Source: Blastopirellula sp. (lineage in GTDB: Bacteria > Planctomycetota > Planctomycetia > Pirellulales > Pirellulaceae). Taken from it: a stretch of 33,928 bases of DNA. The notes under the pieces were generated by a model. The model saw only the letters and a list, made by a program, of their open reading frames with translations, searched no databases and had not been told where the DNA came from. Numbering within the stretch: position 1 is the first letter of the stretch; every line of letters starts with the position of its first letter. Below, in pieces: positions 7,488-15,528 of the stretch. Both the position numbers and the translations under genes were made by a program. The stretch lies in assembly GCA_002733575.1 (NCBI GenBank), contig NVWB01000179.1, forward strand, positions 1 through 33,928, in the 5' to 3' direction.

Positions 7488-7559
7488 TGTAGGTCAGGTT
7501 ATACCTGACGAGAATCACAATCCGCTTTCGCTTCAATGTCAGGTACAACCTGACCTACA
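7488..7559. repeat. Paired-hairpin REP-like element after truB
   Basis: Two 22-base units, 7488-7509 and 7538-7559, are inverted copies of each other with one mismatch. Each contains its own hairpin, GTCAGGT and ACCTGAC around a 3-base loop. The 28-base middle is CG-AG-rich without structure. The whole element begins five bases beyond the truB stop codon, so it will be transcribed at the 3' end of truB and could protect or terminate the message. The layout is that of a BIME (two REPs in opposite orientation). Confidence 0.85.
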
Positions 7560-7564
7560 GGAAA

Positions 7565-8461
7565 TTACTCAGACAACAAATGCGAAAAGTTCTTTGCTGT
7601 CTTCCAGACTCCCGGACTGCGTTTCATGAGGATGGCCACTAGTTGGCCAGATTCAGTCAAGGCGGCCACTTCATCTGTGGTTGCCTTCAATGAAATCTCG
7701 GCCTCGATTTCTCGGTCGATGAATCGCCCAAATTTTAGTTCGTTGATTTCATGGTCAGTCAGTAGGATCTGCGGCAGGAGGGTGATCGCAGTCTCTAATG
7801 ACTTCAGATCTTGTTGCCAGTTGAAGTCATCCAGGCTATCAGGATGCTGGGCGTCGGCGAGATTGAACTGGCCGATGGCGGTCCGCTCAAGTTCGCTCAT
7901 CACGGCGCCGGAGTTTAATCGCAGGGCAATGTCTCTGCCGAGAGAGCGTACATAGGTTCCGCTGCCGCAGTTGATTTCTAATGTGAAATGTGGGTAGGCG
8001 AACTCAAGTAGTTTGAGCGAGTGGATCTGCACTGGGCGGCTGGGCAGTTCGACATGTTGACCTTGCCGGGCCAAATGATAGGCCCGTTGGCCATCGACAT
8101 GAATTGCGGAATATGAGGGAGGACGCTGTTGGATGGTTCCCAAGAACTCAGGCAACAGTTGCTCCAATTGATCGCGTGTAATTTCTGGAGCATCCTCAAA
8201 GAGCGTTATTTCTCCGGTGATATCTTCGGTATCGCTCGTTTTGCCGAGTTCAAAGGTGCCGATATAGGTTTTTGGCATCATTTGGATGTATTCGATCAAG
8301 CGAGTTGCGGCTCCTAAGCAGCAAACCAACACGCCGGTTGCCAAGGGATCGAGCGTGCCAGCATGGCCGACTTTGACGGGGCGAATTCGACGCTGCACCC
8401 GGTTTACGGCACCGCGCGAAGTCATGCCTTCTGGCTTGTTGAGGACTAGGATTCCATCCAT
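7565..8461 (-). CDS. truB: tRNA pseudouridine-55 synthase TruB
   Basis: 298 residues. The enzyme converts U55 in the T-loop of nearly all tRNAs to pseudouridine. It opens MDGILVLNKPEGMTS, the family signature. The catalytic motif is GHAGTLDPLATGVL with Asp38 as the nucleophile. KTYIGTFELGKTSDTEDITGE follows at about 64-84, then the RPPSYSAIHVDGQRAYHLAR RNA-binding motif near 122-141 and GSGTYVRSLGRDIA near 186. Length matches the family. A divergent gap of 160 bases separates it from hemL; no ribosome site stands out before the ATG. Confidence 0.97.
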   Translation of the reverse strand: MDGILVLNKPEGMTSRGAVNRVQRRIRPVKVGHAGTLDPLATGVLVCCLGAATRLIEYIQMMPKTYIGTFELGKTSDTEDITGEITLFEDAPEITRDQLEQLLPEFLGTIQQRPPSYSAIHVDGQRAYHLARQGQHVELPSRPVQIHSLKLLEFAYPHFTLEINCGSGTYVRSLGRDIALRLNSGAVMSELERTAIGQFNLADAQHPDSLDDFNWQQDLKSLETAITLLPQILLTDHEINELKFGRFIDREIEAEISLKATTDEVAALTESGQLVAILMKRSPGVWKTAKNFSHLLSE

Positions 8462-8621
8462 GCTGGGTCAATCGTGTGCTAAAACTTCAAAATATATTAA
8501 TAGGTGAACTAAAACTTAACTTGGAGTCCAAGGATCTGCAAAGGGTCTGTCGTTTTAACGATATCGGTACTATATTAGGGGACCATTCCCATTCGCTGTA
8601 GGTTCAAGATAAAGTAACAAC

Positions 8622-9905
8622 ATGAATCGAGATAAAAGCCACCAGATATTTACCGCTGCCAACCAACTAATGCCCGGTGGTGTGAACAGCCCGGCCCGAG
8701 CCTTTGGGGGAGTCGGCGGTGAACCAATTATCATTGAGCGGGGTGAAGGGGCTTACCTGTTTGATGTCGATGGTAACAGCTATATCGACTACATCGGCTC
8801 TTGGGGGCCTATGATTCTAGGGCACGGCAACGCAGCAGTTCGCCAGGCATTACACGAGGCGGTCGACCAAGGAACCAGCTTTGGAGCACCGACTGAACGT
8901 GAAAATCAACTCGCTGAGTTAATTATTGAAGTGGTGCCCTCGGTCGAAAAAGTCCGTTTGGTCAATTCTGGTACCGAAGCCACGATGAGTGCCATTCGTT
9001 TGGCACGCGGATACACGGGCCGCAATAAAGTGATTAAATTCGCAGGCAACTACCACGGGCATGTCGATAGTTTGCTGGTTGCCGCAGGCAGTAGTGCGGC
9101 TACGTTAGGCGTGCCGAACTCTCCAGGTGTTACGCCTGGTAATGTCGCCGATACGATTGTGCTGGCTTACAACAGTGTTGAAGAGTTGACCGCTGCGTTT
9201 GAGAAACACGGCGACGAGTTGGCTTGTGTTATCTTTGAACCCATCGTCGGCAACATGGGCTGCGTGGTTCCGACACCTGAGTTCCTGCAAGCCATCCGAG
9301 ATCTCTGCACCAAACATGGCACGGTGATGTTAATGGACGAGGTGATGACCGGTTTTCGTGTCGCACTGGGCGGGGCGCAACAGCATTTTGATGTGACGCC
9401 AGACCTTACGACCCTGGGCAAAATCTTGGGCGGAGGACTGCCGATTGCCGCTTATGGCGGAAAAAAAGAGATCATGGATCATGTTTTGCCAGCAGGCGAA
9501 GTCTTTCAAGCTGGTACATTAAGTGGGAACCCACTGGCGACCGCCGCTGGCATTGCGACGCTCGAAATTCTGAAGAACACCAATCCTTATCCGCTGCTTG
9601 AAAAATTAAGCGAACGCCTGGCAACCGGTTTAGCAGAAGCCGCAACGGCTGCGGAAATTCCTCATACACTAACGCGAGTCGGCAGTATGATGACGCTGTT
9701 CTTTAATCCAGAAAAAGTTACCTGCTGGGATCAAGCGGCCAAGTGCGACACAGACCGATTTGCCAAGTTCTTCTGGGGCCTGATGAACCGAGGCGTTTAC
9801 TTCCCTTGCTCACAGTACGAAGCATTGTTTGTTTCTGTCGTGCATACCGAAGAGGATATCGACAAAACGATCATTGCCGCAAAAGAAGCATTGGCCGAAT
9901 TGTAA
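8622..9905 (+). CDS. hemL: Glutamate-1-semialdehyde 2,1-aminomutase
   Basis: 427 residues, the usual length. This PLP enzyme makes 5-aminolevulinate from glutamate-1-semialdehyde, the last step of the C5 route to tetrapyrroles, so the organism makes heme precursors from glutamyl-tRNA rather than by ALA synthase. Visible signatures are LMPGGVNSPARAFGGVGG at the N-terminus, NSGTEATMSAIRLARG (PLP phosphate site, about 115-130), FAGNYHGHVDS, LMDEVMTGFRV (Asp239 contacting the PLP ring) and TLGKILGGGLPIAAYGG with Lys267 as the Schiff-base lysine. It converges on tsaB with only eight bases between the stop codons. No clear ribosome site precedes the ATG. Confidence 0.97.
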   Translation: MNRDKSHQIFTAANQLMPGGVNSPARAFGGVGGEPIIIERGEGAYLFDVDGNSYIDYIGSWGPMILGHGNAAVRQALHEAVDQGTSFGAPTERENQLAELIIEVVPSVEKVRLVNSGTEATMSAIRLARGYTGRNKVIKFAGNYHGHVDSLLVAAGSSAATLGVPNSPGVTPGNVADTIVLAYNSVEELTAAFEKHGDELACVIFEPIVGNMGCVVPTPEFLQAIRDLCTKHGTVMLMDEVMTGFRVALGGAQQHFDVTPDLTTLGKILGGGLPIAAYGGKKEIMDHVLPAGEVFQAGTLSGNPLATAAGIATLEILKNTNPYPLLEKLSERLATGLAEAATAAEIPHTLTRVGSMMTLFFNPEKVTCWDQAAKCDTDRFAKFFWGLMNRGVYFPCSQYEALFVSVVHTEEDIDKTIIAAKEALAEL

Positions 9906-9913
9906 AGCAAGAT

Positions 9914-10600
9914 TTACGATTTGTTTTTGGCTTCGAGCTTTTCCTCGGCGGCACTTTTTCGATAATACTTGGGTAACAGTTTTAAGAGATCTTCACGGCG
10001 GCCTGTTTGGTAATCGGCATAAGCCAATTCGCCCAAGGCGATTGCATTGGGTTCCCGGAGTTCTTCGGGGAGAAGTTCGACTCCCCTAGGGAGTCGATCA
10101 ATAAGTGGAGTAATCCCCGGTCCAGATACGGTTGTCTTTTCGCTTAAATTTTCAATCCAATCTACGGCATCAACAATTTGCAGCTCGCCTTGTAACTGCC
10201 AGAGTGTCTTAGGGTCTCGTTGGAACTTGGCGACAAATAATTGTCGCCGTTGGGCATCCATTGTTACAGAAATTTGGGTGACTGTTTCAGGTGCTCGATT
10301 GGCAATAACCCGTAGTGAGTTGATCCCCAGCACATCGGCTTTTGTCACATAGGCCAAAGTTTTTACGGTGGTAATTCCGATTCGCAGCCCCGTAAAAGAG
10401 CCTGGACCTTCTGAAACGGCGATCAACTCAACATCTTTTGGTTTCCAGCCCACTGTGTTAAAAAGTTCCTGCAAAGCGGGTGTCAGAGTAGCGGCAGTGC
10501 GTAGTTGAGGGTCGATTTCGGCGAATTTAAGTAATTCAGGGCCATCAAAGACTGCAAGCGAAGCATTTCTGGTCGATGTGTCAATTGCCAGTAATTTCAA
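9914..10600 (-). CDS. tsaB: tRNA threonylcarbamoyladenosine biosynthesis protein TsaB
   Basis: 228 residues, typical length. TsaB is the non-catalytic ASKHA-fold partner of TsaD in making t6A at position 37 of ANN-decoding tRNAs. It opens MKLLAIDTSTRNASLAVFD (the ASKHA phosphate-1-type motif) and carries SEGPGSFTGLRIGITTVKTLA at about 64-84, the strongest family signature. The start codon is TTG at 10600, supported by AGGAAG seven bases upstream. The tail after about 175 is degenerate, as is usual in TsaB. Neighbouring genes are not functionally linked apart from truB and mnmE, which also modify tRNA. Confidence 0.95.
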   Translation of the reverse strand: MKLLAIDTSTRNASLAVFDGPELLKFAEIDPQLRTAATLTPALQELFNTVGWKPKDVELIAVSEGPGSFTGLRIGITTVKTLAYVTKADVLGINSLRVIANRAPETVTQISVTMDAQRRQLFVAKFQRDPKTLWQLQGELQIVDAVDWIENLSEKTTVSGPGITPLIDRLPRGVELLPEELREPNAIALGELAYADYQTGRREDLLKLLPKYYRKSAAEEKLEAKNKS

Positions 10601-10949
10601 CGTATCTTCCTAGAAAACCGGGTACTTTTGGAAAAGCTTGCTAACAAATATACTAATCGAGTCGATATTATCAAAGATGCGATGCCATGAATAAAGCGGC
10701 AACTTAGTTGAAAAACGTCGATTTTTTTGTGACAAACCAAGAATGTTGGATCGATTCGGCTCGGATGTCTCTTTCTTGTTGACCTGAACCGGTTACGACC
10801 CTAAACTTCGGAAATGGAGACCTGATAGGGGTTTCCACCGGGTAAACTTTGATACAATAACGAGTTTGTGCCATTCGTCATATCATATTACAGTAGCGAC
10901 GAACGACCACAATTGACTAACAGCATTGATTTTTGAAAGGTATGTGGGC
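10601..10949. other. Divergent intergenic region, 349 bases
   Basis: It lies between tsaB (leftward) and the first metallophosphoesterase (rightward) and should hold both promoters. TACAAT at 10853-10858 is a plausible -10 box for the rightward gene, but no good -35 box sits at the right distance. I see no gene, repeat or strong hairpin here. Confidence 0.4.
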
Positions 10950-11690
10950 GTGAAACGAGCCCTCGTCAGCGACATCCACGGCAATGTAGTAGCATTCAAA
11001 GCCGTTTTAGACGATATCCGTCAACAAGGCATAACAGAAATATATAGCCTGGGAGACATTATCGGCTACGGCCCTAACCCGGTTGAATGTCTGGAACTAG
11101 TAAAACGCAAATGCAAAATCAGCATTTTAGGCAATCATGATCAAGCGGCACTGTTTGACCCTGATGGTTTTAACCCAACGGCCTTTCGTGCCATTTTGTG
11201 GACCCGTGATCAAATCGACAATGCCTCGAATTCTAATCAGTGGTGGGACTACTTGGGTGAACTTCCCAGATCGCTCTCAGAAGGCAAATTTCTGTTTGTC
11301 CATGGTTCACCCCGTGACCCTACCAACGAATATGTTTTTCCAGAAGATGTCTATAATCAACGGAAAATGGACAATCTTTTTGATCGAATTGAACAGTTTA
11401 GCTTTCAGGGTCATACCCATGTGCCGGGTGTTTTTACGCCGAGCCTAGAGTTCTTCGGTCCTGAAGAATGCGATTATGAATATCGCTTGGGTGACGAAAA
11501 GGCCATGTTCAATGTCGGCAGTGTCGGACAGCCTCGGGATGGAGATTCGCGTGCTTGTTATGTGATTCTAACAGACGAATCGGTCGTTTTTCGTCGGGTG
11601 GAGTACGATATTGAGGCCACTGCCTCACGTATTTACGATGCCGCTGATCTCGATAACATGTTGGGTGATCGAATTCGGGAAGGACGATAA
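10950..11690 (+). CDS. Calcineurin-like metallophosphoesterase, first of a tandem pair
   Basis: 246 residues from the GTG at 10950, chosen because GAAAGG at 10935-10940 lies nine bases upstream and the start then matches the paralogue (MKRALVSDIHGNV versus MKRAILSDIHGNL). A TTG at 10926 would add eight residues. The metal-binding set is complete: SDIHGN (Asp8, His10), SLGDIIGYGPNP (Asp36), LGNHDQ (Asn62, His63), FVHGS and FQGHTHVPG. The family (YfcE/PF12850 type) hydrolyses phosphomonoesters or diesters, and some members act on diadenosine tetraphosphate or proteins; the substrate cannot be told here. No signal peptide, so it is cytosolic. The paralogue follows after 163 bases. Confidence 0.9.
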   Translation: MKRALVSDIHGNVVAFKAVLDDIRQQGITEIYSLGDIIGYGPNPVECLELVKRKCKISILGNHDQAALFDPDGFNPTAFRAILWTRDQIDNASNSNQWWDYLGELPRSLSEGKFLFVHGSPRDPTNEYVFPEDVYNQRKMDNLFDRIEQFSFQGHTHVPGVFTPSLEFFGPEECDYEYRLGDEKAMFNVGSVGQPRDGDSRACYVILTDESVVFRRVEYDIEATASRIYDAADLDNMLGDRIREGR

Positions 11691-11853
11691 ACTCTTTGTA
11701 TTCTCTGAATTCATCCGCTACTAACAGCATCGGTCAATACAACAAGCAATTTTCGCACTCTTGCGGGATTTCGCAGAGTTACAATCTAGTCCATAATAAT
11801 CGAATACCTGTGCAACTCGTTTTCTGTTCTTTACCGTGCAAAAAGGCGGTTCG

Positions 11854-12609
11854 ATGAAGAGGGCAATCCTTAGTGACATTCATGGCAATCTAGAGGCCCT
11901 AGAAGCCGTGTTGGAAGATATCAGCAATAAAGATGATATCGACAAGATCTACTGCCTGGGTGATGTCATTGGATATGGACCGAATCCTCGTGAATGCCTA
12001 GACTTGGTCAGAAACTTTGACCTTTGTATTTTAGGCAATCACGATCAGGCGGCCCTGTTTGACCCCGAAGGTTTCAGCCACGGGGCAGAGCAAGCCATCT
12101 TTTGGACCAGAAACCAATTGGAAGCAAACCCTGATAAGGATGCCAAGGTTTCAGAGCGTTGGGAGTATCTGTGTCACCTGCCGCGTACCCACTTAGAAGG
12201 CGATTTCATGTTTGTGCATGGCTCGGCCCGGAACCCTTTAAACGAGTATGTGTTCCCAGAAGATGTGCATAACCCTAAAAAGTTAGAGAAAATCTTCGCG
12301 CTTGTCCCCAAATACTGCTTTCAAGGGCACACGCATGTGCCGGGCGTATTTGTCGATGGAGGGAAATTCAAGAGTCCTGTCCAATTAGTGGGCCAGCGTT
12401 ATGAGTTCACGCCTGAAAAAATCATGGTCAATGTCGGCTCAGTCGGCCAACCCCGTGATGGTGATCCTCGCAGCAGTTATCTCATTCTGGAAGATGACAG
12501 CCTGGAGTTTTGCCGAGTTCAGTATGATGTGCAAAAGACGGTCGATAAGATATTTGCCACCGACGAATTGAACGATTCACAAGGGCATCGCTTGCTCGAT
12601 GGCAAGTAG
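11854..12609 (+). CDS. Calcineurin-like metallophosphoesterase, second of a tandem pair
   Basis: 251 residues from the ATG at 11854, with AAGG seven bases upstream; an in-frame GTG at 11836 is less likely. It is clearly a duplicate of the preceding gene: shared blocks include SDIHGN, LGDVIGYGPNPRECL, LGNHDQAALFDP, NEYVFPEDV, FQGHTHVPGVF and NVGSVGQPRDGD, in the same order and spacing. All metal ligands are kept, so both copies are probably active. The copies differ most in the region after LWTR/FWTR (about residues 88-105) and around the segment after GVF (about 165-185), which may set substrate choice. Cytosolic, no membrane segment. Confidence 0.9.
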   Translation: MKRAILSDIHGNLEALEAVLEDISNKDDIDKIYCLGDVIGYGPNPRECLDLVRNFDLCILGNHDQAALFDPEGFSHGAEQAIFWTRNQLEANPDKDAKVSERWEYLCHLPRTHLEGDFMFVHGSARNPLNEYVFPEDVHNPKKLEKIFALVPKYCFQGHTHVPGVFVDGGKFKSPVQLVGQRYEFTPEKIMVNVGSVGQPRDGDPRSSYLILEDDSLEFCRVQYDVQKTVDKIFATDELNDSQGHRLLDGK

Positions 12610-12870
12610 CTTTAAATTATTTCAAAGAATCTGTCTGTATCGCCTACTCTGATTTCTACCCATTGTGGGAAGACTTATTAACCAATCTCTATGCACAGTA
12701 AGGCTTTAAGCCCCCTAGCCTGTTTTTATCAGCTATTCTGGTATATCTCGATTTTTGATAGGTGGTTGCAAGAAATGGGCTGCTTGCGAGAATACGAGAT
12801 TACATTGGTGTCAGTTTAGTCGTCTGTAACCTCCTACGGTTTCAGTATTTCCAACTCAAGGATCACAAGA

Positions 12871-15288
12871 GTGGAACGTCGTAATTTATTTACGTTTTTT
12901 TTATTGTCTGCAATGGTCTTATTGTCGTTCAACATGCTGCGCAATCCTGAAAAGGATCCGGCAGATGGACCAGACAAAAATCAAGTCGTCGAAAATGGGA
13001 ATGAAGATCCCAATGGCGACGCGCCCAAGGACAACGAGCCGAAGGACAATGATCCTGAACTCAACCCAGCGGAAGAACCTGGCGAAGTAGTTGCAGCTCC
13101 GCCTGTGGTACGCCAATTCTTGACGCTCGGTTCTATCGATCCTGGTCCTGGTAATCCCTATCGTATGGGCGTCTGTTTCGACACCCAAGGTGCATCAATT
13201 CGTAGCATCGAACTGAGTGATCAAGAGAGATTCACGAGCACCGAACATCGTGAACTGGGTGGTTACCTTGGCAGACTGGCCCTAGAAGATGTAGAAACCG
13301 GCGGCTGTAAAATTCAAGTCGTACTTCCCGGCACACCTGCATCGATTGCAACGTCGACTGATTCGACGGTTAAAGGTTTGCTGGCTGGTGATGTAATCAC
13401 GAAGATAGATAAATTCGCAATTAATAATCAAATAGGATATCAGACTTATATTGACAACAATACCAAGCCAGGAGATACAATATCTATCACTGTTGATCGA
13501 GTGATAGACCCTAAAGTGGCACCTACAAAGACAACTACTCTCAAATTTTCTTGCATCCTAAGCAAGCACCCCCTCGCAGTCATAAGTCAATCGATAACAA
13601 AAGACGTTGTCGATGAAATAACTGGGGCTAAAAATGATGAAGTAAATCCTTCCGCTTTCTTGACGACGCTCTCATCGGTCGGAACAAAAACAATCCGCGT
13701 AGGCGATAAAGAAATTAAAAACCTCCCTTCTTTGTTTAAAAGAAACTGGAAACCGGTCATTATCTCGGACGAAGAAATTCACTTTGAGACGACACTGACA
13801 CCCAGCGAGTTGAAAAAAATTGGAGTCGAAGGTCATTTGAAATTGGTAAAAAAATACCAAATCAAACCGGTTCCTAAAGACAAGCGGGATGATCACAGTC
13901 ACCCTGGTTACGATCTGAACTACACGGTAGAAATTCACAACGAATCGGTTGATCCGATTTCCGTTGGTTACAGACAACAGGGCCCAACCGGTTTACCACT
14001 CGAAGGCTGGTGGTATAGCAACAAAATTGCAAGAGGCTGGGGCGGTGCAGGCGTACGAGACGTGGTCTGGGAATCGACCGAGGGTAAATACTCGATGTTC
14101 ACGGTCAGCGCGCTCTTGGGTCGGACCGAAGAAGAAGGCAAAGACCCACAAACTCCGCTCTATGGTTTGAATGAATCAGCGTTGACCAAATACGTGGGCG
14201 TCGATGCTCAGTATTTCAACTGTGCGTTACTGATCAACGATCCACGTGTCGAAGGCGAATTGCCTACCAAGGGAGCCATCCTCTTCTCGAAAGCCACGGC
14301 TGAACCTTTTGGCCCGGAAGACCCGATCAAAAAGACACGGACCGATTGTAGTTTTACGCTCGATACCGTTCCGCTGACGATTCCTGGAAAGAGTGACAAC
14401 GATCCAACCGCACACATCCTTTCCCATGAGTATCGAATTTTTGCTGGCCCAAAAGATCCCGAACTCTTAGCCTCTTATAAAATGGAAAAGCTTGAGTACT
14501 ACGGCTGGTTTAGTTATGTATCTATCGCTTTATTGTGGGTCTTACATGCCATCTACTCCGTTATTGGAAATTATGGCATTGCCATCATCTTGCTAACAGT
14601 CATGGTTCGTGGAGCGATGACTCCGATGAGTCGTAAGCAAGCCAAGAACATGCTTTTGCAACAAGCCCTGGCACCTGAGTTGAAGAAGATTCGGGAAATG
14701 TACAAGGACGACATGGAAAAGCAACATAAGGCCCAACAGGCATTGTTCAAAAAGCATAATTTCAGTCCTCTCGGCGGCTGTGGTGTGATGTTTCTTCAGC
14801 TTCCGATATTCCTAGGTCTGTATCGCGCTTTGGCGGTTGATGTCCACTTGCGTCAGGCTCCGTTGATCCCAGGGCTTGATTGGTGTTCTAATCTCGCTGC
14901 CCCTGATCAGCTTTGGTACTGGACAGGGTTTCTTCCTGATTTTCTAGCTGGCGCGAATGGCTACCTTGGCCCTTATTTGAATATTTTGCCACTGTTTACT
15001 ATTGTGTTATTTTTAGTGCAGCAAAAATTATTTACCCCGCCTGCTACCGATGATCAGACAAAGATGCAGCAGCAGGTGATGACCTATATGATGTTCTTTA
15101 TTGGCATCATGTTCTTCCGTGTGCCAGCTGGTTTGTGCTTGTACTTTATTACGTCCAGTCTATGGGGAATCGTTGAACGCAAATTGTTACCCAAACCGAA
15201 ACTCAACATTAAGATCGATCCTTCAGACGGTGTGCCAGTGACGCCTCGAAAACCGAAGACCAAAGGTCAAAAGAAGAAGAAAAAGTAA
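12871..15288 (+). CDS. yidC: Membrane protein insertase YidC with a PDZ-like insertion
   Basis: 805 residues from a GTG at 12871, eight bases after AAGGA. YidC inserts proteins into the inner membrane, alone or with SecYEG. Residues 5-22 form the first membrane helix; 25-75 are acidic and Pro-rich. From about 85 comes the periplasmic P1 domain, into which a PDZ-like unit (about 143-230) is inserted, with PGTPAS, GLLAGDVITKID and KPGDTISITVDR. P1 continues to about 540. The conserved insertase core follows (about 545-770) with IAIILLTVMVRGAMTPMSRKQ carrying the hydrophilic-groove Arg580, then PLGGCGVMFLQLPIFLGLY and FFRVPAGLCLYF. The tail is Lys-rich, as in YidCs that bind ribosomes. It is far longer than the roughly 550 residues of proteobacterial YidC. 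mnmE follows, a common neighbour. Confidence 0.95.
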   Translation: MERRNLFTFFLLSAMVLLSFNMLRNPEKDPADGPDKNQVVENGNEDPNGDAPKDNEPKDNDPELNPAEEPGEVVAAPPVVRQFLTLGSIDPGPGNPYRMGVCFDTQGASIRSIELSDQERFTSTEHRELGGYLGRLALEDVETGGCKIQVVLPGTPASIATSTDSTVKGLLAGDVITKIDKFAINNQIGYQTYIDNNTKPGDTISITVDRVIDPKVAPTKTTTLKFSCILSKHPLAVISQSITKDVVDEITGAKNDEVNPSAFLTTLSSVGTKTIRVGDKEIKNLPSLFKRNWKPVIISDEEIHFETTLTPSELKKIGVEGHLKLVKKYQIKPVPKDKRDDHSHPGYDLNYTVEIHNESVDPISVGYRQQGPTGLPLEGWWYSNKIARGWGGAGVRDVVWESTEGKYSMFTVSALLGRTEEEGKDPQTPLYGLNESALTKYVGVDAQYFNCALLINDPRVEGELPTKGAILFSKATAEPFGPEDPIKKTRTDCSFTLDTVPLTIPGKSDNDPTAHILSHEYRIFAGPKDPELLASYKMEKLEYYGWFSYVSIALLWVLHAIYSVIGNYGIAIILLTVMVRGAMTPMSRKQAKNMLLQQALAPELKKIREMYKDDMEKQHKAQQALFKKHNFSPLGGCGVMFLQLPIFLGLYRALAVDVHLRQAPLIPGLDWCSNLAAPDQLWYWTGFLPDFLAGANGYLGPYLNILPLFTIVLFLVQQKLFTPPATDDQTKMQQQVMTYMMFFIGIMFFRVPAGLCLYFITSSLWGIVERKLLPKPKLNIKIDPSDGVPVTPRKPKTKGQKKKKK

Positions 15289-15307
15289 TCGATTGCTGAC
15301 CCATTGA

Positions 15308-15490
15308 GGGTGCCGGGTGCCATGCCTTCGCCGATTAGGCGTAGGCATGTTATTGAAGTATCATTAATGGAAACTTCAAGCAATGCGAATCACCCAAACC
15401 GGCCCAGGGGAATGGGTGTCATCGGTATTAAAGTTACCATCATAAGAGTCTTAATACATGCCCACGCAAAAGCGCGAGGGCATGACACCC
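15308..15490. repeat. Composite inverted-repeat element between yidC and mnmE
   Basis: GGGTGCC is doubled at 15308-15321. The hairpin at 15321-15349 has CATGCC/GGCATG ends and an inner GCC/GGC stem. A second hairpin at 15457-15484 has CATGCCC/GGGCATG ends and an inner CGC/GCG stem around AAAA. GGGTGTCAT at 15414-15422 pairs perfectly with ATGACACCC at 15482-15490, enclosing the second hairpin. The right end is an imperfect inverted copy of the left end, so the 183 bases may be one MITE-like unit or two adjacent REPs. An open frame of 72 codons across it is not a believable gene. Confidence 0.7.
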
Positions 15491-15528
15491 TTGCTACCCA
15501 ACTTGTTACGCCTTTACAATAATCCGAA

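Noticed and set aside
11757..11779. Bulged hairpin between the two phosphoesterase genes
   Set aside because: A 7-8 bp stem with a bulged T and no T-run; could be chance in an AT-rich gap.
12700..12730. Possible terminator AGGCT...AGCCT with TTTTT after the second phosphoesterase
   Set aside because: The stem is only 5 bp with an 11-base loop, too weak to report as a terminator.
15304..15522. 72-codon frame between yidC and mnmE
   Set aside because: It is made of the repeat element and has no protein-like features.
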